DNA of 64,000 bases from Sedimentitalea arenosa (GTDB lineage Bacteria; Pseudomonadota; Alphaproteobacteria; Rhodobacterales; Rhodobacteraceae): NCBI RefSeq assembly GCF_016428585.1, contig NZ_JAELVR010000011.1:62001-126000 (forward strand), read 5' to 3'. The translations under genes and the position numbers were made by a program. Below are positions 56,294-64,000 of this stretch, in pieces. Position 1 is the first letter of the stretch, and each line of letters starts with the position of its first letter. The notes under the pieces were generated by a model, which saw only the letters and a list, made by a program, of their open reading frames with translations, did not search any database and was not told the origin of the DNA.

Positions 56294-56967
56294 AGATCCG
56301 CCCCCGCCAGTTGCAACCGCCGGTCCGAGATCCGCAGCACGCGCGCCTGCACCTGGCTCTTGGCGGCCCGGATCAGCGCGAGGTCGTGGCTGGCGATCAG
56401 CACCGTCTTGCCCATCCGGTTCAGCTCAACCAGCAGGCGCAGCAGGCGCTGCGACATCTCCCAATCGACATTGCCGGTCGGCTCGTCCGCGAGGATCACG
56501 TCGGGCGACATGATGACGGCCCGCGCCAGCGCCGCCCGCTGACGTTCGCCACCCGAGAGTTCCGGCGGCAGCGCATCGGCCCGGGCGGACAGGCCGACCC
56601 AGTGCATCAGGTCACTGAGGTTCTCGCTCTCCTGCGTCACGTCCCGCCCCGACACGGTCAGAGGCAGGGCGATATTGTCGGCCAGCGGCAAGTGATCGAG
56701 AAAACGGCAATCCTGGTGGACGACCCCGATGCGCCGCCGCAGCAATGCCATCTGGTCGCGATCCAATTGGGTCAGGTCGGCATCAAAGGCGGTGACGCGG
56801 CCCGCCGTGGGCAACAGCGCACCATAGCAGATCTTCATCAGCGTGGTCTTGCCCGAGCCCGACGGCCCGGTCAGGAAATGGAACGACCCCGGGGCAAGGC
56901 GCACCGAGATGTCGCTCAGCAGTTCGCCGCCGCCATAGCTGTAGCCCACCTGTTCAAGCTCGATCAC
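56290..56967 (-). CDS. ftsE: Cell division ATP-binding protein FtsE
   Basis: A 225-aa ABC ATPase partner of FtsX. Walker A GPSGSGKTTLMK is near residue 36, the Q-loop region RRRIGVVHQDCRFLDHLP near 82-99, the signature LSGGERQRAALARA near 138, and Walker B VILADEPTGNVDW near 160. The start is GTG at 56967 (VIELEQVGYSYGG) with AGAGGG upstream; the longer open frame upstream is non-conserved. Confidence 0.93.
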   Translation of the reverse strand: MIELEQVGYSYGGGELLSDISVRLAPGSFHFLTGPSGSGKTTLMKICYGALLPTAGRVTAFDADLTQLDRDQMALLRRRIGVVHQDCRFLDHLPLADNIALPLTVSGRDVTQESENLSDLMHWVGLSARADALPPELSGGERQRAALARAVIMSPDVILADEPTGNVDWEMSQRLLRLLVELNRMGKTVLIASHDLALIRAAKSQVQARVLRISDRRLQLAGADL

Positions 56968-57156
56968 GGCCAACCCTCTGCCATCCTCGTGCCTTTTGCC
57001 TGACACACAGATCAGTTTCAATGGCCGTTCGCCCGGCCCGGTGGCAGGCCGCCGCCGGGTGTCAAATTGGGCCTTTGCGAAAGGGATGCGACCCCCTATG
57101 GTTCGGCAAAACAATCAGGACCGGTGCAGGCAGTCACCCGGATCAGGAGGGGCAGA

Positions 57157-57843
57157 ATGCGTCTGACATGCCCGAAATGCGGTGCCCAGTACGAGGTGCC
57201 GGATGAGGTGATCCCCACGGAAGGGCGCGACGTGCAATGCTCGGCCTGCGGCACCACGTGGTTCCATGCACATCCCGATCATCCCTCGGTCGCCCAGGCG
57301 GATGCTCCGGCGGCTGAGATCGCGGCTGCCGCCGAGGATACGGACGACGAACCCGAGGCAGACAACGATCCGCTGGAAACTCCACCGCGCCGGGAACTCG
57401 ATCCCGAGGTCGCGGAAATCCTGCGCTCGGAAGCCGATCGCGAGTCCCGCCTGCGGGCGGCGGAACGTGATCCCACCGCCACGGCGCCCGCCTTGGACCA
57501 AACGCCGGCCGATGATGGTGCCACCAAGCCTGTCGTTTCCGCCCCCACACGCGATGGCGGCGAGACAACCACGACCCCACATGGCGAGGCCCCAACGACG
57601 GCGGAGCCGTCCGATGCGTCCGAGAAAGCGCCGCGCAAAAGCGGGTTTCTGCGCGGGTTCAGCCTGATCATCCTTCTGGCGATGGCGCTGGTGCTGATCT
57701 ATTCGAACGCTGCCGAAATCTCGGCGGCAATGCCCGCACTCGCGCCAACGCTCGACAGCTATGTCGATCTGGTGAACCAGGGCCGGGTGTGGCTCGACGC
57801 GACGATCAGCCCGCAGTCCCCCCAACCCGCCCCGACGGAATAG
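57157..57843 (+). CDS. MJ0042-type zinc-ribbon protein with a C-terminal membrane helix
   Basis: A 228-aa protein. The N-terminal zinc ribbon is MRLTCPKCGAQYEVPDEVIP and VQCSACGTTWFH (two CxxC pairs, residues 5-34). A long acidic, Pro-rich linker follows, then one transmembrane helix (FSLIILLAMALVLIYS near 176-191) and a short periplasmic tail. It stands divergent from ftsE, an arrangement I recall from other Rhodobacterales. Its function is unknown. The ATG has GGAGGGG upstream. Confidence 0.83.
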   Translation: MRLTCPKCGAQYEVPDEVIPTEGRDVQCSACGTTWFHAHPDHPSVAQADAPAAEIAAAAEDTDDEPEADNDPLETPPRRELDPEVAEILRSEADRESRLRAAERDPTATAPALDQTPADDGATKPVVSAPTRDGGETTTTPHGEAPTTAEPSDASEKAPRKSGFLRGFSLIILLAMALVLIYSNAAEISAAMPALAPTLDSYVDLVNQGRVWLDATISPQSPQPAPTE

Positions 57844-57855
57844 TCAGGCAGGCGA

Positions 57856-60438
57856 TCAGAACCGTTCCAGCAACCTCTGAAGGTAGTCCAGCTCGACCTC
57901 GGGCCGTTCGCCATCGCCGGATCGGCGGCGGATCTCGTCCAGCAACTCCCGCGCGCGGCGATAGACATCTTCGCCCTGCAACAGGTTCTCGGGAGTCCCG
58001 AGCGAGCCGTTGGAACCGGTGTCGCGCCCCAGCGGATCACGATTCTGCGCCCGCATGTCTCCGTCGGTCGTGCCCTGGCCCGGCTGGTTCTGCTGTTCCT
58101 GCGCCATTGCTTCGCCGAGCGCCCGCATACCTTCGCGCAGCGCTTCCATCGCCTCGGATTGCCGGTCGATCGCACCGGCGTAATCGTCCTGCCGAAGGGA
58201 CTCTTCGGCCCCGTCCATCGCGCGCCCGGCCCGGTCCAGCGCCTCGCGCGCTGCGTCGCCTTCCGGCGTTCCCGCACCCGGCATCTGGCCCTGCTGGCGA
58301 GACAGCTCATCGCGCAGGGCGCGCTGCCGATCCGCCAGCGATTGCTGACCGCCGGGCTGCCCCGGCTGACCTGGCTGAGCGCCTTCGCCCTGGCCGTCGG
58401 CGCGCCCCTGGCCCTGGCCCTCATGGCTCTCGCCACGGCCCTGACCACCGTTGCGGCCCTGGTTGCCCTCGTTTTCACCGGCCTGCGCGCCCGGGTTGAA
58501 CTGTTCCTGCAGGTCGCGGAACGCCTGATCCGAGAGACCTTGCTGCTCGCGCAGTGTCTCGGCCAGTCCCTCCATCGCCTGCTGCCCCGGGGACTGGCCG
58601 CCCTGGCCCTGTCCCTGGGTCACGCGCATGTTCTCCATCATTTGCTGCAGTTCCTGCAGCGCCTGTTCGGCCTCGGCCATGCGGCCCTGCTCCATCAACT
58701 CCTGGATGCGATCCATCATGCGCTGCAGATCGTCCTGCGTCATCTGCATCGAGTTCTGCGCCTGCTGCTGTCCCTGCTCGCCCTGTTGCCCTTGCTGCTG
58801 GGCCTGGCGGGACAGTTGACGCAGGTAGTCATCGGTGGCGCGCCGCAACTCCTGCATCAGTTCGGCGATCTCCTGATCGGACGCGCCGTTGCGCATCGCT
58901 TCGCTCAACTGCTCCTGCGCGCGGCGCAGGCGCTCCAACGCGTCGCCGAGATCACCCTCTTCCAGCAGGATCGCCAGATCCCACAACGCCTCCGCCATCT
59001 CGTTCTGCGCCTCGACGGCCAGCAGGTCGCGTTCCGCGAGGCTTTCCAGCCGGCGCAGGATCACCCTGAGCCGCAGATAGGCGGTTTCCGAACGGAACAC
59101 TTCGTCCGGGCGGTGCGAGATCGCCCGCAGCACCTGAGCCACGCGCGGCGCATTCGCCCGCGCCCAAAGCAGGTCGCGCCGCATCTCGATCACGGCGGCG
59201 GCCATCGGATCGAAGAAGCGCCGCGCCGGCAGAGTCATCGCATGGGCCTCGCCCACGGTGACGTTGCCGGCCGAATCCGTCGCGGACAAGGTGACCGTCA
59301 CTGGCAGATGGGCCCAGGGATGCTTGGACAGATCCTCGATCAGCGTCTCCGTGAACATCGTCCGATCCCCCGCGATCGGCATCGGCAGCGGGACAGCGAC
59401 AGGCTCTCGCGGATCGGGATCGGTGGCGAGGCCATATTCGCGGGTCAGCGCCGGGAGGTCGAGGGCGATGACTGCTTCGCCCGAGACGACGCCGTAGTCG
59501 TCGCTCGCCGTGAAGGGCAAGGTCATTTCGCCGGTCGCCTCGGCCTCGGGCACGCCGGCGACCGTGATCTGCGGCGGCGTGTCTGACAGAACGCGGATGT
59601 CCCAAGCGCGACCGCCGGGACCGTCGATGCGCAGTTCTCCATCCTGCGTGACGGTGAAATCCTGCACCGGGTCCGAGGCGGGGGGCAATTCGCCGATACG
59701 GCCCGATACGGTCTCGGCCAGTGTCAGGTCGCCGACTTCACCATAGAACCGCAGCAGGATACGACTGTTGACCGGCACCTCTATCGCCGCGCTGTCGATA
59801 TCCTTCATGTAGATGGTCGGCTTGCCCGTGTACCGCGGTGGCTCGACCCACCCTTCCCATGTCGGTCCGCCGGCGAGGTCGCCCCCACCGGGGGTCATAT
59901 CCACGACCGACCCTACCCGCCAGATCGACCCGAACAGCAACGCGACGAGAAACGCCAGAAGCGCCACATAGCGCAGCGCGAAGGGATCGCGCCGGGCGAG
60001 TTTCAGGTCGGGCGCCGGCGCTTGCGCCGCGGCAGCCCGATCGGCCATGCGCGCCTGGTGGGCACGCCAAACCGCCATCGAGGATTCATCGCCGGTTCCG
60101 ATGGCCTGCTGGTCCATCACAGCCTGAATCGGTCGCCCGGGCAAGGTCGCATCGAGCCGCGCAAGCGCCATCTGGCGCGTTGGCCAGACAAAGCGTCTGA
60201 CACCCGAGATCGCAGCGACCAGAGCCGCAAGCGCGAAGACCACCGTGCCGACCCAGACCGCCTCAATCGGCAGATGGTCCTGCACCCCCAGCATCAGAAG
60301 CGCCGCCGCCAGAAGGATCACACTGATCAGGGGCCAGAACCCGCGCAGCAGCTGTTCGGCCAGCAGGCCGCAACGCGTCAGGAAAAGCGGCAGACGCAGT
60401 TTGTGCAGGACAGGCGGGATGGCAGTCGGTTCGGCCAT
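57856..60438 (-). CDS. DUF4175 / TIGR02302 family large membrane protein
   Basis: An 860-aa protein with three N-terminal helices (about residues 30-80 and 150-170), a beta-rich region, then a long helical, Gln/Gly-rich C-terminal part. The low-complexity segments lie near residues 542-566 (Gln-rich), 606-620 and 646-698 (Gly/Gln/Glu-rich). It matches the alphaproteobacterial TIGR02302 family of unknown function. It converges with the zinc-ribbon gene (12 bp apart) and follows lysA by 34 bp. Confidence 0.87.
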   Translation of the reverse strand: MAEPTAIPPVLHKLRLPLFLTRCGLLAEQLLRGFWPLISVILLAAALLMLGVQDHLPIEAVWVGTVVFALAALVAAISGVRRFVWPTRQMALARLDATLPGRPIQAVMDQQAIGTGDESSMAVWRAHQARMADRAAAAQAPAPDLKLARRDPFALRYVALLAFLVALLFGSIWRVGSVVDMTPGGGDLAGGPTWEGWVEPPRYTGKPTIYMKDIDSAAIEVPVNSRILLRFYGEVGDLTLAETVSGRIGELPPASDPVQDFTVTQDGELRIDGPGGRAWDIRVLSDTPPQITVAGVPEAEATGEMTLPFTASDDYGVVSGEAVIALDLPALTREYGLATDPDPREPVAVPLPMPIAGDRTMFTETLIEDLSKHPWAHLPVTVTLSATDSAGNVTVGEAHAMTLPARRFFDPMAAAVIEMRRDLLWARANAPRVAQVLRAISHRPDEVFRSETAYLRLRVILRRLESLAERDLLAVEAQNEMAEALWDLAILLEEGDLGDALERLRRAQEQLSEAMRNGASDQEIAELMQELRRATDDYLRQLSRQAQQQGQQGEQGQQQAQNSMQMTQDDLQRMMDRIQELMEQGRMAEAEQALQELQQMMENMRVTQGQGQGGQSPGQQAMEGLAETLREQQGLSDQAFRDLQEQFNPGAQAGENEGNQGRNGGQGRGESHEGQGQGRADGQGEGAQPGQPGQPGGQQSLADRQRALRDELSRQQGQMPGAGTPEGDAAREALDRAGRAMDGAEESLRQDDYAGAIDRQSEAMEALREGMRALGEAMAQEQQNQPGQGTTDGDMRAQNRDPLGRDTGSNGSLGTPENLLQGEDVYRRARELLDEIRRRSGDGERPEVELDYLQRLLERF

Positions 60439-60472
60439 AAGGGTCTCCGAATGGCCGGAGAGCGGGATAGCC

Positions 60473-61738
60473 TCACAGCCATTCGGGGATGGTATCGCGT
60501 TTTATGATTTCGTCAAAGGTCGGACGTGGGCGAATAACCGCGAATTGATCCCCTTTCACCAGAACCTCGGGGATCAGGGGGCGCGTATTGTATTCGCTGG
60601 ACATGACCGCACCGTAGGCGCCCGCGCTGCGGAACGCGACAAGATCACCAGCGGTCAGCGGCGGCATCGCGCGCTGGCGGGCGAAGGTGTCGCCGCTCTC
60701 GCAGACCGGGCCGACGATGTCATAGGGCTGCCGCTCGATTCCCGGGCGCGGCTCGACGACCGGGACGATATCGTGATGCGCGTCGTACATCGCCGGGCGG
60801 ATCAGGTCGTTCATAGCGCCATCGATGATGAGAAAATCGCGCCCCTCGCCCTGTTTCACATAGATCACCGCGCTGACCATGATCCCCGCGTTGCCCGCGA
60901 TCAGGCGGCCGGGTTCGATCTCGATCTCGCACCCCAGATGCCCGACCTTGCGCTTGATGAGCGCGCCGTAATCCAGCGGAAGGGGCGGTGCGCTGTTGGA
61001 CTGTTCATAGGGAATGCCCAGCCCGCCACCCAGGTCGAGCCGCCGGATGTGGTGCCCGTCCGCCCGCAGCGCCTCGGTCAGCTCCGCGACCTTGCGATAG
61101 GCCGTCTCGAAGGGTTCCAGCTCGGTCAGCTGGCTGCCGATATGCACGTCGATCCCGACCACATCCAGCCCGGGCATCGCACCGGCGCGGGCATAGACCT
61201 CGCGCGCCCGTGCGATCGGAATGCCGAACTTGTTCTCCGACTTCCCGGTGGCGATCTTGGCATGCGTGCGGGCGTCGACATCCGGATTGATCCGGATCGT
61301 GATCGGCGCGATCTTGCCCAGCGACAGGGCGACCGCGTTCAGAACCTCCATCTCGGGCTCGGATTCGACGTTGAACTGTCGGATGCCGCCTTCCAGGGCC
61401 ACGCGGATTTCATCCGCCGTCTTGCCGACGCCGGAAAAGACGATCCGCTCACCCGGCACGCCCGCCGCCTTGGCGCGCAGATATTCCCCGACAGACACCA
61501 CGTCCATTCCTGCCCCAGCCTGCGCCAATGTCATCAGGATCGCCTGGTTGCTCGCGGCCTTCATCGCGTAGCAGACCATGTGATCCATGCCGTCGAGCGC
61601 CTCATCGAACAGCGTGAAATGACGCAGAAGCGTGGCGGTCGAATAGACGTAAAACGGCGTGCCGACCGCAGCGGCGATGTCGCTGATCGGCACGTCTTCG
61701 GCATGCAGGCTGCCGTTGCGGTACAGAAAGTGATCCAT
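60473..61738 (-). CDS. lysA: Diaminopimelate decarboxylase
   Basis: The 421-aa PLP enzyme of the last step of lysine synthesis. The PLP lysine is in CYAMKAASNQ near residue 58, the HIGSQL loop near 197, the Gly loop GGGLGIPY near 240, EIEPGRLIAGNAG near 280, and the active-site Cys segment GPVCESGD near 345. The start is MDHFLYRNGSLHAEDVP. It is cotranscribed with the upstream argH cluster and DUF2834 gene, as commonly seen in Rhodobacterales. Confidence 0.96.
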   Translation of the reverse strand: MDHFLYRNGSLHAEDVPISDIAAAVGTPFYVYSTATLLRHFTLFDEALDGMDHMVCYAMKAASNQAILMTLAQAGAGMDVVSVGEYLRAKAAGVPGERIVFSGVGKTADEIRVALEGGIRQFNVESEPEMEVLNAVALSLGKIAPITIRINPDVDARTHAKIATGKSENKFGIPIARAREVYARAGAMPGLDVVGIDVHIGSQLTELEPFETAYRKVAELTEALRADGHHIRRLDLGGGLGIPYEQSNSAPPLPLDYGALIKRKVGHLGCEIEIEPGRLIAGNAGIMVSAVIYVKQGEGRDFLIIDGAMNDLIRPAMYDAHHDIVPVVEPRPGIERQPYDIVGPVCESGDTFARQRAMPPLTAGDLVAFRSAGAYGAVMSSEYNTRPLIPEVLVKGDQFAVIRPRPTFDEIIKRDTIPEWL

Positions 61739-61770
61739 GTCGCGCGCTTAGACCGAAACGCCGGCCCGGA

Positions 61771-62106
61771 TCAAACGGATTCGCCCTGCCCGGCGCCCGG
61801 GCGATTGCGCAGGAACAGGTAGAGCGGCAAGCCGCAGCTGACACCGATGCAGAACGTGGCGGGAATCGCGACCAGACCGATCCAGTTTCGGCGCGCGACG
61901 GACTCGGCGATGACGAAGACGGTCAAGGCCACGGCGGCAATCGTCAGGTCCCAGACGAGCCCGCTGCTGGCCGCGTTGACGTGCCAGGCATCGACCATGC
62001 CGCCGAGGTCGAATCCGTTCTCGCCGAACCATTGCAGGAAGTAATACATAGGGTGGATCGCGCCCCAGATCGCCAGCGCGAGAAAGACCAGACGCAGCGG
62101 CGACAC
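61771..62106 (-). CDS. DUF2834 membrane protein
   Basis: A 111-aa protein with three helices. The family features are the first helix RLVFLALAIWGAIHPMYYF, the FDLGGMVDAWHVNAASSG segment near residue 32 and LVWDLTIAAVALTVFVIAE. DUF2834 has no known function. It lies three bases downstream of a small lipoprotein gene and 32 bp upstream of lysA. Confidence 0.87.
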   Translation of the reverse strand: MSPLRLVFLALAIWGAIHPMYYFLQWFGENGFDLGGMVDAWHVNAASSGLVWDLTIAAVALTVFVIAESVARRNWIGLVAIPATFCIGVSCGLPLYLFLRNRPGAGQGESV

Positions 62107-62109
62107 CGC

Positions 62110-62280
62110 TCAGAATCCCAAGTAAATCGAAAGGGGCCCCTGGTGCAGCCCGACGCCGCCATAGGTGTTAACCCCACCCGATCCGACTCCGATGCCCACG
62201 TTCATCGAGGGCTGGACCGGCTCGCCATCGACGCCGCACCCGGCCAGAAAGATTGCCGCCACAAGAATGAGTTTCTTCAT
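62110..62280 (-). CDS. Small lipoprotein (56 aa)
   Basis: A short gene with ATG at 62280. The product begins MKKLILVAAIFLAGCGVDGE, a lipoprotein signal peptide with lipobox LAGC (Cys-15), and continues with a Gly-rich part (GIGVGSGGVNTYGGVG) ending YLGF. It would be anchored to the envelope after diacylglyceryl modification. Unknown function; it belongs to the argH-lysA operon. Confidence 0.72.
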   Translation of the reverse strand: MKKLILVAAIFLAGCGVDGEPVQPSMNVGIGVGSGGVNTYGGVGLHQGPLSIYLGF

Positions 62281-62331
62281 CCGTTCGCCCCCGATACGTT
62301 CCCGCGCGACATTTTCGCCGCGCCGACGTCG

Positions 62332-62550
62332 CTACCGCATCGGAGTATAGGGCGAACCGGACCACGGGTCGACTGCATTGCGCAGCGAGACGGAGATGCC
62401 GGCCCGCGCAGTGCCTGACACGCGGACGGACCCGTTTGACCCGCTGGCCTGCTGCGGTCCGCGCGCCTGTTCGGGTGGGGCTGACCGGGTGACCGGCTCA
62501 CACGCCGCAAGTGCGAGCACCGCAGCGGCGGCCAGGCCTGCGCGGATCAC
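62332..62550 (-). CDS. Small lipoprotein (72 aa) overlapping argH
   Basis: The GTG start at 62550 overlaps the argH stop (GTGA). The product starts [20 protein letters not shown], a lipoprotein signal with lipobox LAAC (Cys-17), then a short polar tail ([18 protein letters not shown]). Relatives near argH exist in Rhodobacterales. Function unknown; two consecutive small lipoproteins separate argH from DUF2834 and lysA. Confidence 0.72.
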   Translation of the reverse strand: MIRAGLAAAAVLALAACEPVTRSAPPEQARGPQQASGSNGSVRVSGTARAGISVSLRNAVDPWSGSPYTPMR

Positions 62551-63935
62551 AGTGCGTCCTTCCAGCGCGCGATCTGCGCCCTGACCTGATCGGGCGCGGT
62601 TCCGCCATAGGAGGTGCGCGAACGCACCGAGTTGTCCACACCCAGCACCTCGAACACGTCCTGCGTGATCTCCTTGTGCACGCTGTGCATGTCGGACAAC
62701 GCAAGCTCGGGCAGGTCGCAGTTCTTGGACTCGGCCAGAGCGACCAGCGATCCGGTGACATGATGGGCCTCGCGGAACGGCAGGCCCAGAACCCGCACCA
62801 GCCAGTCGGCGAGGTCGGTGGCAGTCGAGAAGCCCGAGCCTGCGGCGGCTGCGAGGCTGTCTCGGTTGGCGGTCATGTCCCGCACCATACCTTCCATCGC
62901 GGCCAGCGCCAGCATCCAGTTGTCGGCGGCGTCGAAGACCTGTTCCTTGTCTTCCTGCATGTCCTTGGAATAGGCCAGCGGAAGCCCTTTCATCACCATC
63001 ATCAGTGCCGTGTTCGCCCCGTAGATGCGCCCGACCTTGGCGCGGATCAATTCGGCCGCATCCGGATTCTTCTTCTGCGGCATGATCGAGGAGCCTGTCG
63101 AGAACCGGTCGGACAAGGCTACAAAACGGAACTGCGCGCTGGACCAGATCACCAGTTCCTCGGCGAACCGGCTGAGATGCATGGCACAGATGCTCGCAAC
63201 ACTCAGAAACTCCAGCGCGAAATCCCGGTCGCTGACCGCATCCAGCGAATTGGCCGCCGGGCGATCGAAGCCGAGGGCGCGCGCCGTCATCTGCCGGTCG
63301 ATCGGGAAGCTGGTACCCGCCAAAGCCGCCGCGCCCAACGGGCATTCGTTCATCCGCGCCCGCGCATCGCGCACGCGCGACAGGTCGCGCCCGAACATCT
63401 CGACATAGGCCATCATGTGATGGCCCCAGGTAACGGGTTGCGCCGTCTGCAGATGGGTGAACCCCGGCATGACCCAATCCGCACCGGCCTCGGCCTGCCC
63501 CAGAAGGGCCTTGATCAGGGCGATCAGCCCGGTCTCGGCCGCATCGAACTGATCGCGCACCCACAGCTTGAAATCGGTCGCCACCTGGTCGTTGCGGCTG
63601 CGCCCCGTGTGCAAGCGTCCCGCCGGTTCGCCGATGATCTCCTTCAGCCGGGCTTCGACATTCATGTGGATGTCTTCCAACGCCGTGGAAAAGGCGAAGG
63701 TTCCGGCCTCGATCTCTGACAAGACTGTGAGCAGCCCTTTCCCAATCGCCTCGGCGTCGCTATCGCTTATCACACCCGTCGCGGCCAACATCGCCGCATG
63801 GGCCCTTGAGCCGGCAATGTCCTGCGCCGCCATCCGCTGATCGAACCCGATCGAGGCGTTGATCGCCTCCATGATCGCGTCCGGGCCTGCGGCAAAGCGG
63901 CCGCCCCACATCTGGTTCGAGGTCGTTTCGGTCAT
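62547..63935 (-). CDS. argH: Argininosuccinate lyase
   Basis: The 462-aa enzyme splitting argininosuccinate to arginine and fumarate. Signatures are [23 protein letters not shown] at the start, [21 protein letters not shown] near residue 107, and the superfamily signature [20 protein letters not shown] near 277-296. Length is normal. It heads a minus-strand operon (argH, two lipoproteins, DUF2834, lysA) and is divergent from a tlpA-like gene 22 bp away. Confidence 0.97.
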   Translation of the reverse strand: MTETTSNQMWGGRFAAGPDAIMEAINASIGFDQRMAAQDIAGSRAHAAMLAATGVISDSDAEAIGKGLLTVLSEIEAGTFAFSTALEDIHMNVEARLKEIIGEPAGRLHTGRSRNDQVATDFKLWVRDQFDAAETGLIALIKALLGQAEAGADWVMPGFTHLQTAQPVTWGHHMMAYVEMFGRDLSRVRDARARMNECPLGAAALAGTSFPIDRQMTARALGFDRPAANSLDAVSDRDFALEFLSVASICAMHLSRFAEELVIWSSAQFRFVALSDRFSTGSSIMPQKKNPDAAELIRAKVGRIYGANTALMMVMKGLPLAYSKDMQEDKEQVFDAADNWMLALAAMEGMVRDMTANRDSLAAAAGSGFSTATDLADWLVRVLGLPFREAHHVTGSLVALAESKNCDLPELALSDMHSVHKEITQDVFEVLGVDNSVRSRTSYGGTAPDQVRAQIARWKDAL

Positions 63936-63957
63936 CTGTCAGCCCTTCGGAGGGGAA

Positions 63958-64000
63958 ATGAAAAAACTGTTGCTCGCGCTCGTTTATACGGCCCTCGCAT
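63958..64000 (+). CDS. Start of an exported protein, probably TlpA-like thiol-disulfide protein (partial)
   Basis: Fourteen codons are visible (MKKLLLALVYTALA), a signal-peptide or anchor start, behind a strong GGAGGGG Shine-Dalgarno. In other Rhodobacterales a tlpA gene is divergent from argH, which is the basis for the guess. The rest lies beyond the window. Confidence 0.45.
   Translation, partial: MKKLLLALVYTALA

Overview
The window is high-GC DNA from an alphaproteobacterium, almost certainly Rhodobacterales (Roseobacter group / Rhodobacteraceae). Pointers are the secY-adk-rpsM-rpsK order, ethylmalonyl-CoA pathway genes (ccr, ecm, mch, mcl2), a LuxI/LuxR pair, an HvrA-like H-NS protein, an Irr-type iron box, a perfect CtrA box, a TCA-cycle supercluster (sdhCDA..B, mdh, sucCD, sucAB, lpd) and a VPLPA-type CTERM protein. 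There are no tRNA or rRNA genes, CRISPR arrays or recognisable insertion sequences.

Layout. 1-3.6 kb: end of a ribosomal operon on the minus strand (rplO, secY, adk, a hydrolase remnant, rpsM, start of rpsK). 4-8.2 kb: GFA-type protein, class IV aminotransferase, UspA, HCCA-isomerase-like protein, nfuA behind an Irr box, tsaB, rimI. 8.3-13.4 kb: a BMP-type (probably nucleoside) ABC importer with a small secreted protein inside its operon. 13.5-15.1 kb: a TSUP exporter paired with a TIGR02186 protein. 15.2-17.4 kb: an SDR and a RecD-like helicase. 17.5-19.1 kb: luxI, luxR and a small ORF under a perfect CtrA box. 19.3-24.8 kb: ccr, acyltransferase, GNAT, ecm. 24.9-30.1 kb: H-NS, deoD, DUF1989, ornithine/lysine decarboxylase, then a decayed stretch with an adenylate cyclase pseudogene, diverged direct repeats and two small genes. 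30.1-35.8 kb: ZIP transporter and sdh operon, with a glycosyltransferase between sdhA and sdhB. 36-40.7 kb: VWA protein, mch, DUF1737, NnrU, mcl2, a secreted protein and a TSUP permease. 40.9-52.8 kb: mdh, CTERM protein, sucCD, DUF805, sucAB, an unknown protein, MAPEG and lpd. 52.8-54.1 kb: TetR and a divergent flavodoxin-fold protein with three operator copies. 54-57 kb: ftsE, ftsX, plsC, PPOX. 57.2-64 kb: zinc-ribbon protein, DUF4175 protein, lysA, DUF2834, two small lipoproteins, argH and the start of a tlpA-like gene.

How it works together. Ccr, Ecm, Mch and Mcl2 cover much of C2 assimilation without a glyoxylate shunt, and sdh, mdh, sucCD and sucAB-lpd take the products through the TCA cycle. 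The sdhC and sucC upstream regions share a double palindrome (two GTGATCAC sites with centres exactly 21 bp apart), which suggests one regulator for both TCA operons. That operator and the CtrA-controlled quorum-sensing module are the most interesting regulatory signals here. The strongest evidence of genome decay or insertion is the cyclase pseudogene with its flanking 77%-identical 70-bp repeats, the hydrolase remnant in the ribosomal operon, and the glycosyltransferase inside sdh.
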